DNA of 42,262 nt from Roseburia_C amylophila (GTDB lineage Bacteria; Bacillota; Clostridia; Lachnospirales; Lachnospiraceae), in NCBI RefSeq assembly GCF_025567465.1, contig NZ_JAOQKI010000023.1:1-42262 (forward strand), in the 5' to 3' direction. Both the position numbers and the translations under genes were made by a program. This document shows positions 35,035 to 41,626 of this stretch, piece after piece (the stretch's first letter is position 1; the number at the start of each line of letters is the position of its first letter). A model generated the notes under the pieces. The model made no database searches. It was not told where the DNA came from and was given only the letters and a program-made list of their open reading frames with translations.

Positions 35035-35700
35035 TTCTTTGTCTACAAACATCATAATGAATGCCATGAACAACACGGCTGCACATATCAAAATTGCTTT
35101 CTCTGCCAATAATTTCACAAAGGCATTTCCAATAATTGCTCCAATAATAAACATTAAGATGATTCCATAATACAGCATTCCCTTAAACGCGGATTCCTTA
35201 TTCTTCGTATAATGATAGTCACACCAGTTCTGTGTCCCGCTTCTTAAGTTTCCGATGCACATCGTGGTTGCAATTCCGTTTCCATGAATCTTCCGGAAGC
35301 TCTCTACCTGTATGCCGCATGCCAGTGAAGTCAGACTGTTGGCTGCCAGATTCATGCTCTGAGGAAAGAAGCATACCACAGATAACACCAGTGCCTCACA
35401 CAATACGGAAAGCTGCCGCCAGTGAAACAGGCTCTTATCCTTTGCATGCATCCGCACCACATCCGCCAGCGCTATTCCGATTGCAAATGCCAGCACCGGA
35501 AACAGATAACGCAGTGCCATTCCCCAGTTTCTCTCCGACAAATTGATTCCGAGCAATAACATATTTCCCGTCTGCGCATTAGCAAATACTCCATCCCTGC
35601 ACATATAGGAATATGCATCCATAAATCCTCCAGCCAACGCCAGCACGATTCCAAGTTCTATTGATTCCGACATCTGTCTGGAACGCCTCATAATTATCAT
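35017..35700 (-). CDS. DUF1275 (YoaK-like) membrane protein
   Basis: This 227-residue protein has about six membrane helices. It contains GGFMDAYSYMCRDGVFANAQTG near the start, QTGN, and ACGIQVESFRK, which are hallmarks of DUF1275/YoaK. The function of the family is not established. It is monocistronic, ends in a terminator shared with the DtxR-family gene, and starts close to the stop of the toxin-antitoxin operon. Confidence 0.93.
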   Translation of the reverse strand: MIIMRRSRQMSESIELGIVLALAGGFMDAYSYMCRDGVFANAQTGNMLLLGINLSERNWGMALRYLFPVLAFAIGIALADVVRMHAKDKSLFHWRQLSVLCEALVLSVVCFFPQSMNLAANSLTSLACGIQVESFRKIHGNGIATTMCIGNLRSGTQNWCDYHYTKNKESAFKGMLYYGIILMFIIGAIIGNAFVKLLAEKAILICAAVLFMAFIMMFVDKEKALEQ

Positions 35701-35724
35701 CCTCTCATCCTTGGTTTTCTTCTT

Positions 35725-35755
35725 ATTATACTATGGGTGTCAAGGGGTGGGGCAA
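35725..35755 (-). promoter_or_regulatory. Possible promoter for the DUF1275 gene
   Basis: On the minus strand TTGCCC (35750-35755), a 19-bp spacer and TATAAT (35725-35730) lie just ahead of the gene. The -10 is perfect but the spacer is long, so the -35 assignment is weak. Confidence 0.4.
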
Positions 35756-35756
35756 A

Positions 35757-36743
35757 CTATATCTTTAACGTAGCCATAATATACGAAACTATTTTTTCTT
35801 CTGTATTCAGTTGCTTATCTACAAAATATTTTTTTAAAGATGTTTCATCTATTACTTCATTCCCCGGCTCATCATCTTTATATGCAATTCTTTTTTCAAT
35901 CCAGGGGGCTTGCGAATGACTGATTAATTCAAGTGTTTTTGGTGAATAAACTCCAAATGTTTTAATTACTAAATCTATTGCTTTTATTTCATCAGCAGTA
36001 AGCTTCGATAACATGCATCCATGCGTACTATTTATTCCATTATCAATCGGATTAAATTTATATTTTTTGTACTTATTATATATTTCCGGATACACATAGC
36101 CGTGTTGCCATGCCTGACACTCCTCTAATAATAATCTCTTTCCATTTAACGCATAATTAACGCCATTCGAAAATGCTAATAATTTTTCTAATGCAAGAGG
36201 GGTAACCTCCCCCAAATTTGTAATAATATAATTGGCAACCTGTTCAATTTTCGATTCTGAAATGTCTTTTAATTTCGAATATCTGGCAATAAGTCTCTTG
36301 TATGCACTGTCTTTTAATTTATGCCTGTTTTCCTCAACTTTACTATAGAAAAATCTTTCATCATTTAAAAATTTGCTTAAAATATCGGAATATTTTTTTG
36401 TAGGAATATATCCCTCAAAATATCTCTTTATGGTTGCTTTTCCAAATCCGGCTATATCTGCTAACGCCTCTTTTCCCACATCATATTTCTCTAATATTTC
36501 AACTATATCATCCTGTAAAATGATTCCCTTTAGTCTCTTATATGCTTCTATTTTTTCTTCAGACCTTCTTGTATTATAGTCTATATCTGTTGCGACTTCA
36601 TGCCCGCACTCTTTGCAACGCCCAACTTTAAATCTAAACCGAACCAATTCTCCCCTATAATATTCCTCAACTATCTCCTCTTGCTCTGTAAATTCTACCA
36701 AATCCTCACATTCGTTACAGTAAGCCAAATTCATCTTATCCAT
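35757..36743 (-). CDS. Panacea-domain (DUF4065/SocA-like) antitoxin with zinc finger and HTH
   Basis: This protein has 328 residues. The N-terminus has a YgiT/MqsA-type zinc finger (CNEC near residue 9 and CKEC near 38-41), then a helix-turn-helix (about 80-115, including DIAGFGKATIKRYFEG). The C-terminal half is a Panacea domain: ALEKLLAFSNGVNYALNGKR, CQAWQHGYVYPEIYNKY and a later LTADEIKAIDLVI. Panacea proteins neutralise many unrelated toxins. Its position after a small unrecognised gene with a shared promoter fits a toxin-antitoxin operon in which the antitoxin also represses transcription. AGGTGG precedes the ATG. Confidence 0.88.
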   Translation of the reverse strand: MDKMNLAYCNECEDLVEFTEQEEIVEEYYRGELVRFRFKVGRCKECGHEVATDIDYNTRRSEEKIEAYKRLKGIILQDDIVEILEKYDVGKEALADIAGFGKATIKRYFEGYIPTKKYSDILSKFLNDERFFYSKVEENRHKLKDSAYKRLIARYSKLKDISESKIEQVANYIITNLGEVTPLALEKLLAFSNGVNYALNGKRLLLEECQAWQHGYVYPEIYNKYKKYKFNPIDNGINSTHGCMLSKLTADEIKAIDLVIKTFGVYSPKTLELISHSQAPWIEKRIAYKDDEPGNEVIDETSLKKYFVDKQLNTEEKIVSYIMATLKI

Positions 36744-36821
36744 AATTCCACCTACTTTCTTCTCTTTGTCTCTGTTCTCTTCTTGTTTCTTTCCTTATTC
36801 TCTTACTATGTATTGTGATAT

Positions 36822-36849
36822 ACAGCATATGGAACCAACCATATGCTGT
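36822..36849. promoter_or_regulatory. Perfect 11-bp inverted repeat between toxin and antitoxin genes
   Basis: ACAGCATATGG, six-base loop AACCAA, CCATATGCTGT. It begins eight bases after the stop of the upstream gene and lies about 80 bp before the antitoxin start. No U-run follows in the direction of transcription, so it could be an attenuator or mRNA-processing stem that raises antitoxin over toxin, or a second operator. Confidence 0.6.
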
Positions 36850-36857
36850 TAATATTC

Positions 36858-37346
36858 CTAGTCTACTTTAATTCTATTCTTATGAAATGATATTATAAAA
36901 ACTTTCTTATACGGAATCTTTCTGTCATTAATCTTGATATAAATTAGCACATTATCATTCGTAATGCCACTGTAATCGGCATCTCTTCTTTTCAACTTAC
37001 ACGGATATTTAAATACATACAAATACTCTTGTGGTAATCCTTTTTCTAATCTCTTTTTTGCCCCTTTTCCAACATCCTTGATCTTCCCAACAAAATTAAT
37101 TTCTGTCAAATCCATCAAAATATAATTTTGATCATCTGTATCAAATATATAATCATCTGATAACGATGGATTCTCCTCAGTTGGTGTTTGTGGCTGATAA
37201 TCTCTGTTTTCAACCGCCACTCTCAAATCCTTTAACACCGAAAGGACCTCTGAACTTGGGCATTTGACTTTAGGCTCAGCTAATACTTCTTCCGATATTG
37301 CTTCAATTGGAAGTTTGGTCAAATGCCCTAACTTTTCTTCTGCCAT
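36858..37346 (-). CDS. Candidate toxin of the Panacea toxin-antitoxin operon
   Basis: This protein has 162 residues. The first 70 are flexible and acidic; the C-terminal half is strand-rich with conserved-looking YLYVFKYPCKLKRRDADYSG, NDNVLIYIKIND and KKVFIISFHKNRIKVD. I recognise no known toxin family. It is first in the operon, behind a strong promoter and GAGAGGT ribosome site, and Panacea antitoxins pair with diverse toxins, so the toxin role rests on context. It could alternatively be a third-party regulator. Confidence 0.7.
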   Translation of the reverse strand: MAEEKLGHLTKLPIEAISEEVLAEPKVKCPSSEVLSVLKDLRVAVENRDYQPQTPTEENPSLSDDYIFDTDDQNYILMDLTEINFVGKIKDVGKGAKKRLEKGLPQEYLYVFKYPCKLKRRDADYSGITNDNVLIYIKINDRKIPYKKVFIISFHKNRIKVD

Positions 37347-37374
37347 ATAGCAACCTCTCTTTCGTAACTCATAT

Positions 37375-37410
37375 TGATACGTTTTTTATGTTTTAGCAAT
37401 TTCCGTATCA
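37375..37410. promoter_or_regulatory. Inverted repeat at the toxin-antitoxin promoter (candidate operator)
   Basis: TGATACG (37375-37381) and CGTATCA (37404-37410) are perfect inverted arms 22 bp apart, lying just downstream of the -10 box on the minus strand. Placement over the start of transcription is typical of operators bound by HTH antitoxins. Confidence 0.6.
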
Positions 37411-37417
37411 TATATTT

Positions 37418-37445
37418 AGTATAACATGATTTGAGCAATTGTCAA
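37418..37445 (-). promoter_or_regulatory. Promoter of the toxin-antitoxin operon
   Basis: On the minus strand: TTGACA (37440-37445), 16 bp, then TATACT (37418-37423), with TG one base before the -10 (extended). This is the best match to a housekeeping promoter in the accessory region. Confidence 0.8.
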
Positions 37446-37494
37446 TTAGAGAAAATATAATTAAATAAATGGATAGACTCCTTATTTCCAGCAC

Positions 37495-37539
37495 AAAAAA
37501 GAGTATCTGTATTCACCATTTTGGTTTAACAAATACTCT
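37495..37539 (-). terminator. Terminator of the immunity-gene array
   Basis: On the minus strand AGAGTATTTGT and ACAGATACTCT form an 11-base stem with one mismatch around an 18-base loop, followed by six T. It ends transcription coming from the immunity array and separates it from the toxin-antitoxin promoter. Confidence 0.8.
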
Positions 37540-37717
37540 CTCTATCAAAATATTTTTTAATTCCGGTGTGCTATTTCATCATACCATTTCATAAACACTT
37601 CCTCTTTATGCCATTGTAACATGGGGGTTTTGAAGCTTTAAGAAAAATGTCATAAAATTATTACTCTCACATAATTAAAATTATATTGTTTCATAATAAT
37701 TTTTCTCTAAAATGAAA

Positions 37718-38095
37718 TCATCGGGAAAAATAGGACATACTATCTCTTTTATAATTCCAAAATAATTCATCCCCATTATCTGTAATACCCCAGGGAAACA
37801 AACCTGTTTTACCGTTATAAAAGTCAAAAGAAAACTGTTCTGGAAATTCACTTTGCATACTTATATATGCATCTTTCATAACGTTGAACTTCTCTATAGA
37901 ATTTAAATTTTCATTTTCGGAAAATGGAGATAATATCCACAGGAACTCATTAATCCCTCCTTCTCCATGAAAATCGATAAACCGCTTATAGTCCTCTGGA
38001 AAAATAATTCCTATTTTTTTCTCTATTTCTTCCCATGCGTTTTTTTTGCATTCTCCTTGTCGAATAGGCAAAAATTCATTAATGTCATGATTCAT
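37718..38095 (-). CDS. SUKH (SMI1/KNR4)-family immunity protein, possibly truncated
   Basis: This protein has 125 residues from MNHDINEFLP. It shows the SUKH signature: IEKKIGIIFPEDYKRFIDFHG, an internal IEKFNVMKDA, and GLFPWGITDNGDELFWN. The usual last 20-30 residues after the WN strand are missing. In the +1 frame the sequence reads on through about 19 codons (FPDDFILEKNYYE) to a TAA at 37681, so a one-base shift in the run of T near 37725 may have cut the gene. SUKH proteins neutralise diverse contact-dependent toxins in the cytoplasm. Confidence 0.85.
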   Translation of the reverse strand: MNHDINEFLPIRQGECKKNAWEEIEKKIGIIFPEDYKRFIDFHGEGGINEFLWILSPFSENENLNSIEKFNVMKDAYISMQSEFPEQFSFDFYNGKTGLFPWGITDNGDELFWNYKRDSMSYFSR

Positions 38096-38138
38096 AAACA
38101 AACCTGCTTTCTATTCAATACTGTTTGATATATTGTCA

Positions 38139-38765
38139 TCAAATGTAACCATTGTTTAATTCTCCGTTTTCAAATTTTTCAATAATTTTTTGACGCTCTA
38201 TACTATCTTCAGATTTGAATTTCTTCCGCAAACTTATTACATCATTTGATTCTTTAATGCTGCTTCTGTCTTTAATTATCCCTTTATTATATAAAATTCC
38301 CATAACAGCAGTACTCCTGTTAACCTTATTACTATTATTAATATAAATGTCTACAAGAATGTTATATAATCGCTGACAAGGCTTACAATATGACAAAATT
38401 GAAACAAATGATATCGTTTCCGGAGATGCATCAATATTTTTTTTAATTATATCTAAATATCCCTCATCTCCCGTAGCCTCATACAATATTTTACCAATTT
38501 CAACACTTGCTTCACTTGGTATTTGTAATAAATAAGGACTTTCTTTTAAAGCCTTGATACCATCATATTTTTTTAACTTAGGAAAAAATTGTGCTAATTC
38601 TATTTCATTTTTATTAAAAAAAGCATCCCAAATAATATCTTCTACTTCTTCTCGCTCCCAATCATATATTTCTTCCATCACTTCTGGATAATATCCATCC
38701 ATTTTTTCTGAGCCGTTTGCATTCAATTGTTTTATTAAACAATCATAAGCTTTACTATTTTGCAT
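38139..38765 (-). CDS. Hypothetical helical protein, candidate immunity gene
   Basis: This 208-residue, mostly helical protein has a HEAT-like feel (IEIGKIL-, VDIYINNSNKVNRSTAVMG). AGGAGG precedes its ATG. No signal peptide or membrane helix is present. It lies between recognised immunity genes without its own toxin, so an orphan immunity role is plausible. I do not recognise a family. Confidence 0.75.
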   Translation of the reverse strand: MQNSKAYDCLIKQLNANGSEKMDGYYPEVMEEIYDWEREEVEDIIWDAFFNKNEIELAQFFPKLKKYDGIKALKESPYLLQIPSEASVEIGKILYEATGDEGYLDIIKKNIDASPETISFVSILSYCKPCQRLYNILVDIYINNSNKVNRSTAVMGILYNKGIIKDRSSIKESNDVISLRKKFKSEDSIERQKIIEKFENGELNNGYI

Positions 38766-38829
38766 CTATAATTACCTCCTGAATAATAATATCATTTTCT
38801 TCGAGGATTGGTTTTTCTATATTTGACCC

Positions 38830-38908
38830 AAATTACAATATAATTCCGTATAAGCAAAACGCATCGTTCTCATAATATCAATCTTTCCTGAAAACAATGC
38901 GTTTTAAC
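38830..38908 (-). repeat. 79-bp direct repeat, copy A (truncated gene start)
   Basis: It matches 40351-40429 without gaps and with four mismatches. On the minus strand it carries the ribosome site AGGAAAG and a start codon and would encode MRTMRFAYTELYCNL, after which a stop follows within four codons. It is a leftover 5' end of a gene related to the one at 39954-40394. Confidence 0.85.
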
Positions 38909-38923
38909 CTTATATAAAAAATA

Positions 38924-39256
38924 CTATAGTTTAAATATTTTCCCGGTATTATTATCTAAAAAGAATTTCTTTCCATTCTCTTCTACCAATTCTATGTCTG
39001 TCCCCACTTCGCAATTGTATATTGCGATAATTGCCGGTTCGATATTGGCAACTGTATTAAAATCACATATACACATATTATCTGCTTTACTCAAATACTC
39101 ATCGGTATCAATATCCGAAAAGAATCTCCAACCATTATCCATATTATTTAGCGATTCTTCTCTAACACACCATTTTAATTTTCCCTTATGATCTAAGATA
39201 TTTTTTGAAACAATGCATCCACCTGCATCAGCAATAAAAGTCACTACTTTACTCAT
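38924..39256 (-). CDS. DUF2185 (Imm33-like) immunity protein
   Basis: This 110-residue protein contains the DUF2185 signature: CIVSKNIL, CVREESLNNMDNGWRFFSDI, EYLSKADNMCICDFNTVANI and EPAIIAIYNCEVGTDIELVE. DUF2185/Imm33 proteins are found as immunity proteins in polymorphic toxin arrays. GGGAGG precedes its ATG, which overlaps the end of an upstream gene fragment by eight bases. Confidence 0.85.
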   Translation of the reverse strand: MSKVVTFIADAGGCIVSKNILDHKGKLKWCVREESLNNMDNGWRFFSDIDTDEYLSKADNMCICDFNTVANIEPAIIAIYNCEVGTDIELVEENGKKFFLDNNTGKIFKL

Positions 39257-39455
39257 ACTTTTTCAACCTCCCTAATAAACTTGCTCTATATGGCAATAGT
39301 GCTGCCAGTTCCAATGGTGATTTTCCCCATACATTCTTATGATTAACTAAAATATTTTTCTGTGCAAACCAAATCTGATATAAAGGTTCTAATTCCTCAT
39401 CTGTATATTTCATGTTAATCAAATATTGTAATGGTACCCTTCCCCTTTTATCTGT
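39249..39455 (-). pseudogene. Ankyrin-like gene fragment
   Basis: This is an open segment without an upstream start, bounded by TAA at 39456-39458. It encodes DKRGRVPLQYLINMKYTDEE and later VWGKSPLELAALLPYRASLL, i.e. two G-x-x-P/SPL-x-x-A/L steps like ankyrin repeats. An internal ATG at 39413 could start a 54-residue peptide but lacks a ribosome site. It is likely the tail of a lost ankyrin-type immunity gene. Confidence 0.5.
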
Positions 39456-39466
39456 TTAAAAGTTGA

Positions 39467-39571
39467 CTACATATTTTCCATTATTTCTACTACTTTTTCC
39501 CAGTACCTCCCACTACTAGCCAGTCTCACCTTCCGCTTTTGAAACCGATTTTTATATCTGAAATACCTCAT
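39467..39571 (-). CDS. Short basic open reading frame, probable gene remnant
   Basis: These 34 codons start MRYFRYKNRFQKRKVRL and end WEKVVEIMENM. The composition (Arg/Lys-rich then helical) is protein-like, but no good ribosome site precedes the ATG. It may be the C-terminal end of a lost toxin or mobile-element gene. The product is not recognised. Confidence 0.3.
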   Translation of the reverse strand: MRYFRYKNRFQKRKVRLASSGRYWEKVVEIMENM

Positions 39572-39589
39572 GTGGAGACATAATACCTA

Positions 39590-39823
39590 TTATTCAAAAT
39601 CAATTTGAACCGTATTTTCATTCATGTTTCTCTGAACTTCCTGTATTATACACTCAATTTGCTCTTCTAGAAATTCTTCATGCTCATGTGGTGGCTCCCA
39701 AAATTTCATTGTATCTCTATATGCCACAAACTTTTTGCCTACAAGCATTTCTCCTTCTGCTCTTACAACATATCCATTCTCCAAATCAAATTTTACATAA
39801 TTCATACTACCTGTTATTTTCAT
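39590..39823 (-). CDS. Imm74-like immunity protein
   Basis: This 77-residue protein begins MKITGSMNYVKFDLENGYVV, has GEMLVGKKFVAYRDTMKFWE-PPHEHE in the middle and ends in a helix with ECIIQEVQRNM. That strand-strand-loop (W-E-P-P)-helix order is the pattern I associate with Imm74, small immunity proteins. GAGAGG precedes the ATG. No partner toxin lies directly upstream. Confidence 0.7.
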   Translation of the reverse strand: MKITGSMNYVKFDLENGYVVRAEGEMLVGKKFVAYRDTMKFWEPPHEHEEFLEEQIECIIQEVQRNMNENTVQIDFE

Positions 39824-39953
39824 GTTTTTCTACCTCTCGAAAATAATTTTTCAATCATCTCCACAGCATCTAGTTCTATGAAAACAATACGTTTGCATCT
39901 TTAAAGAAACTATGTTCCGTTGCGATTTCAGATATTCTTATACGAAGTCATTA

Positions 39954-40394
39954 TTAAATATAGTCTTTCATAATGTTCCAAACCCTTTTTACTTCGTCAT
40001 TATATTTCTCATTTAACTGATTTCTTAATTGAACATCTGCATCATAAATAATGAAATCGCTTAACCCGCCTCTCGAAGCAAACAGTTTACTATAGCTTTC
40101 TATCAAGTATTTCATTTTTTCACCATCGCTCTCATCCGAGTCAATACAATTAACTTGTCCCATAAGAATTCTTAATATCCCGTTATATTGTCCATATCCA
40201 TATTTTTGTACCATTTTGCCAATCTCTATATACGCCTCTCGCAACTGCAAAAACTCTTCATTTCCTATCATTCTTCTATTTTCCAATCTATTGTAATGTT
40301 CATTTTTTAATTCTCGAACTTTATCACACCACTCACTATCAAGGAGACAAAAATTACAATATAATTCCAGATAAGCAAAACGCATCATTCTCAT
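39954..40394 (-). CDS. Hypothetical helical protein, likely immunity to the orphan nuclease tip
   Basis: This protein has 146 residues from MRMMRFAYLELYCN; AGGAAAG lies nine bases before this ATG, whereas an upstream TTG has no ribosome site and a stop lies just before it. The protein is helical throughout and cytosolic, as expected for immunity to a nuclease. It directly follows the orphan endonuclease tip at 40444. The first codons and leader are shared with the fragment at 38830-38908. Confidence 0.7.
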   Translation of the reverse strand: MRMMRFAYLELYCNFCLLDSEWCDKVRELKNEHYNRLENRRMIGNEEFLQLREAYIEIGKMVQKYGYGQYNGILRILMGQVNCIDSDESDGEKMKYLIESYSKLFASRGGLSDFIIYDADVQLRNQLNEKYNDEVKRVWNIMKDYI

Positions 40395-40429
40395 AACATC
40401 AATCTTTCCTGAAAACAATGCGTTTTAAC
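40351..40429 (-). repeat. 79-bp direct repeat, copy B (start of the intact gene)
   Basis: This is the counterpart of 38830-38908, four mismatches in 79 bp, no gaps. It covers the leader, ribosome site and first codons of the gene at 39954-40394. It also contains inverted arms AAAACGCAT and ATGCGTTTT. Confidence 0.85.
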
Positions 40430-40443
40430 ATTAACATCTACAT

Positions 40444-41160
40444 TTACTTTTTTCCCTCGCTTATAGCTTTTGCCCATTGATTTTCTATTTTCTTATATTG
40501 ACTCAAATTAACATCTTTTGATGGAGATACTATATTATCCAAATTTGGTGAACCGCCAAACCTATCTCCTGCTAAGTGTCCCGCATAATCTCCTGCAATT
40601 TTTCCTGGAGTGTTTGGGTTATGTTTTAGCCGACCATTTCGTTTCGTTAATTGTAGATTATCAGTATTCCAATTGGATATTCTTCCATTAGCATCTGTTT
40701 CGTAATTATACTTAAATTCACCTGTCTGATAGCTAATATTGGGTTTTAAATTTCCAGCTTCATCAAAAGGATTATCTGTAAAGACTTTTTGTGCTGTGTT
40801 TCTACCACTCTCCCCAACATTCCCCAGTTGCTGTTTTCTAAGTTCCAACAGCTCCTCCGGGTTTACTTTCTTTAATGCAAGTGCTTCGTCTACCTTTCCG
40901 ATTCCTCTTATTTCTGCCTCTGTGAGCCCTTCCTTGCTTCCATTCTCAAGAAAATCAAGATATTTCTGGACATCTTCCTTTGACATTCCTTCTGCAAAAG
41001 AACCGTGTAATCCACTTACATTTGCCATGGAATCTATCTCGTTGAGCGTTCCATATGTTGCCATTCCGGTTAGTGAACCAACTACAAAGCCTGCCAGTGG
41101 ACTGGTAAATTTCTTCTGTCATGCTCTTTTCCATGTAGCTGCTGGCTGCCATGGCATCAC
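40444..41160 (-). pseudogene. Orphan polymorphic toxin tip: DNA/RNA non-specific endonuclease, 5' truncated and frameshifted
   Basis: The 3' part encodes a nuclease of the Endonuclea_NS_2 type: YNYETDANGRISNWNTDN, then GDYAGHLAGDRFGGSPNLDN (His at codon 163 of the 206-codon frame from 41064) and LSQYKKIENQWAKAI. Upstream it has the pretoxin linker QQLGNVGESG and AGFVVGSLTGMATYGTL, the same as in the toxin at the window end. One extra base near 41107, compared with that toxin, breaks the frame after EKSMTE, and everything 5' of it is missing. It cannot be secreted alone; it is a displaced C-terminal cassette that could recombine into the full gene. Confidence 0.85.
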
Positions 41161-41613
41161 TCACTGCAACTCTAATTCTTTTTTTAAGTGTTCCAATTCA
41201 GAATCTCTCATATCACATACACATATTTCAATAATATCATCTGTTTCTGACAATCCAAAATACACTTTGTCCATTTTTATATAATGTGAACTTTTTTTGT
41301 CTGATAATATTATTCTGCTACCATTAGAATACAAAATAGTTTTAAAAACAGGGCATTCTATATCATCACTATGAAAAATTATCTTTCCATCTTCAAAATT
41401 TTCCACCACTAGCTTATCCGTAGTTTCTGAATACTCCTTGCAAAGCAGTAGCGTTATTCTTTTTAATAACTTACTCTTTATACCCACTGTAAATTCCAAT
41501 GAAGAAGTTTTATCTTTTGAATACGAAATATATTCAACCGCTTCCTTATCCTTATTAAATATAATCTTCAAAGGAATATATTCTTCCAATTCCATATCTA
41601 TTATATCTTGCAT
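41161..41613 (-). CDS. Candidate immunity protein of the toxin at the window edge
   Basis: This protein has 150 residues from MQDIIDMELEEYI, chosen because AGGAGG lies nine bases upstream; earlier in-frame ATGs overlap the toxin end. The fold is strand-rich (IIFNKDKEAVEYISYSKDK, VYFGLSETDDIIEICVCDM). It starts 13 bp after the toxin stop, the usual immunity position. No family is recognised. Its stop adjoins the orphan nuclease cassette. Confidence 0.75.
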   Translation of the reverse strand: MQDIIDMELEEYIPLKIIFNKDKEAVEYISYSKDKTSSLEFTVGIKSKLLKRITLLLCKEYSETTDKLVVENFEDGKIIFHSDDIECPVFKTILYSNGSRIILSDKKSSHYIKMDKVYFGLSETDDIIEICVCDMRDSELEHLKKELELQ

Positions 41614-41626
41614 ATTCTTGTACCTC

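Larger units (their letters stand above)
37347..37717. other. Gene-poor stretch with TA promoter, terminator and a possible gene remnant
   Basis: These 371 bp hold the toxin-antitoxin promoter and inverted repeat (right of the toxin start), a minus-strand terminator, and between 37564 and 37640 a minus-strand reading segment ending TPMLQWHKEEVFMKWYDE that looks like the tail of a lost protein, possibly a toxin tip. It has no start codon of its own with a ribosome site. Nothing else is evident. Confidence 0.45.

Noticed and set aside
36600..36740. MqsRA system
   Set aside because: The zinc finger and HTH resemble MqsA, but the C-terminal Panacea domain and the non-MqsR partner argue against it.
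39257..39600. Insertion sequence between immunity genes
   Set aside because: No terminal inverted repeats, target duplication or recognisable transposase motif; only short gene fragments are present.
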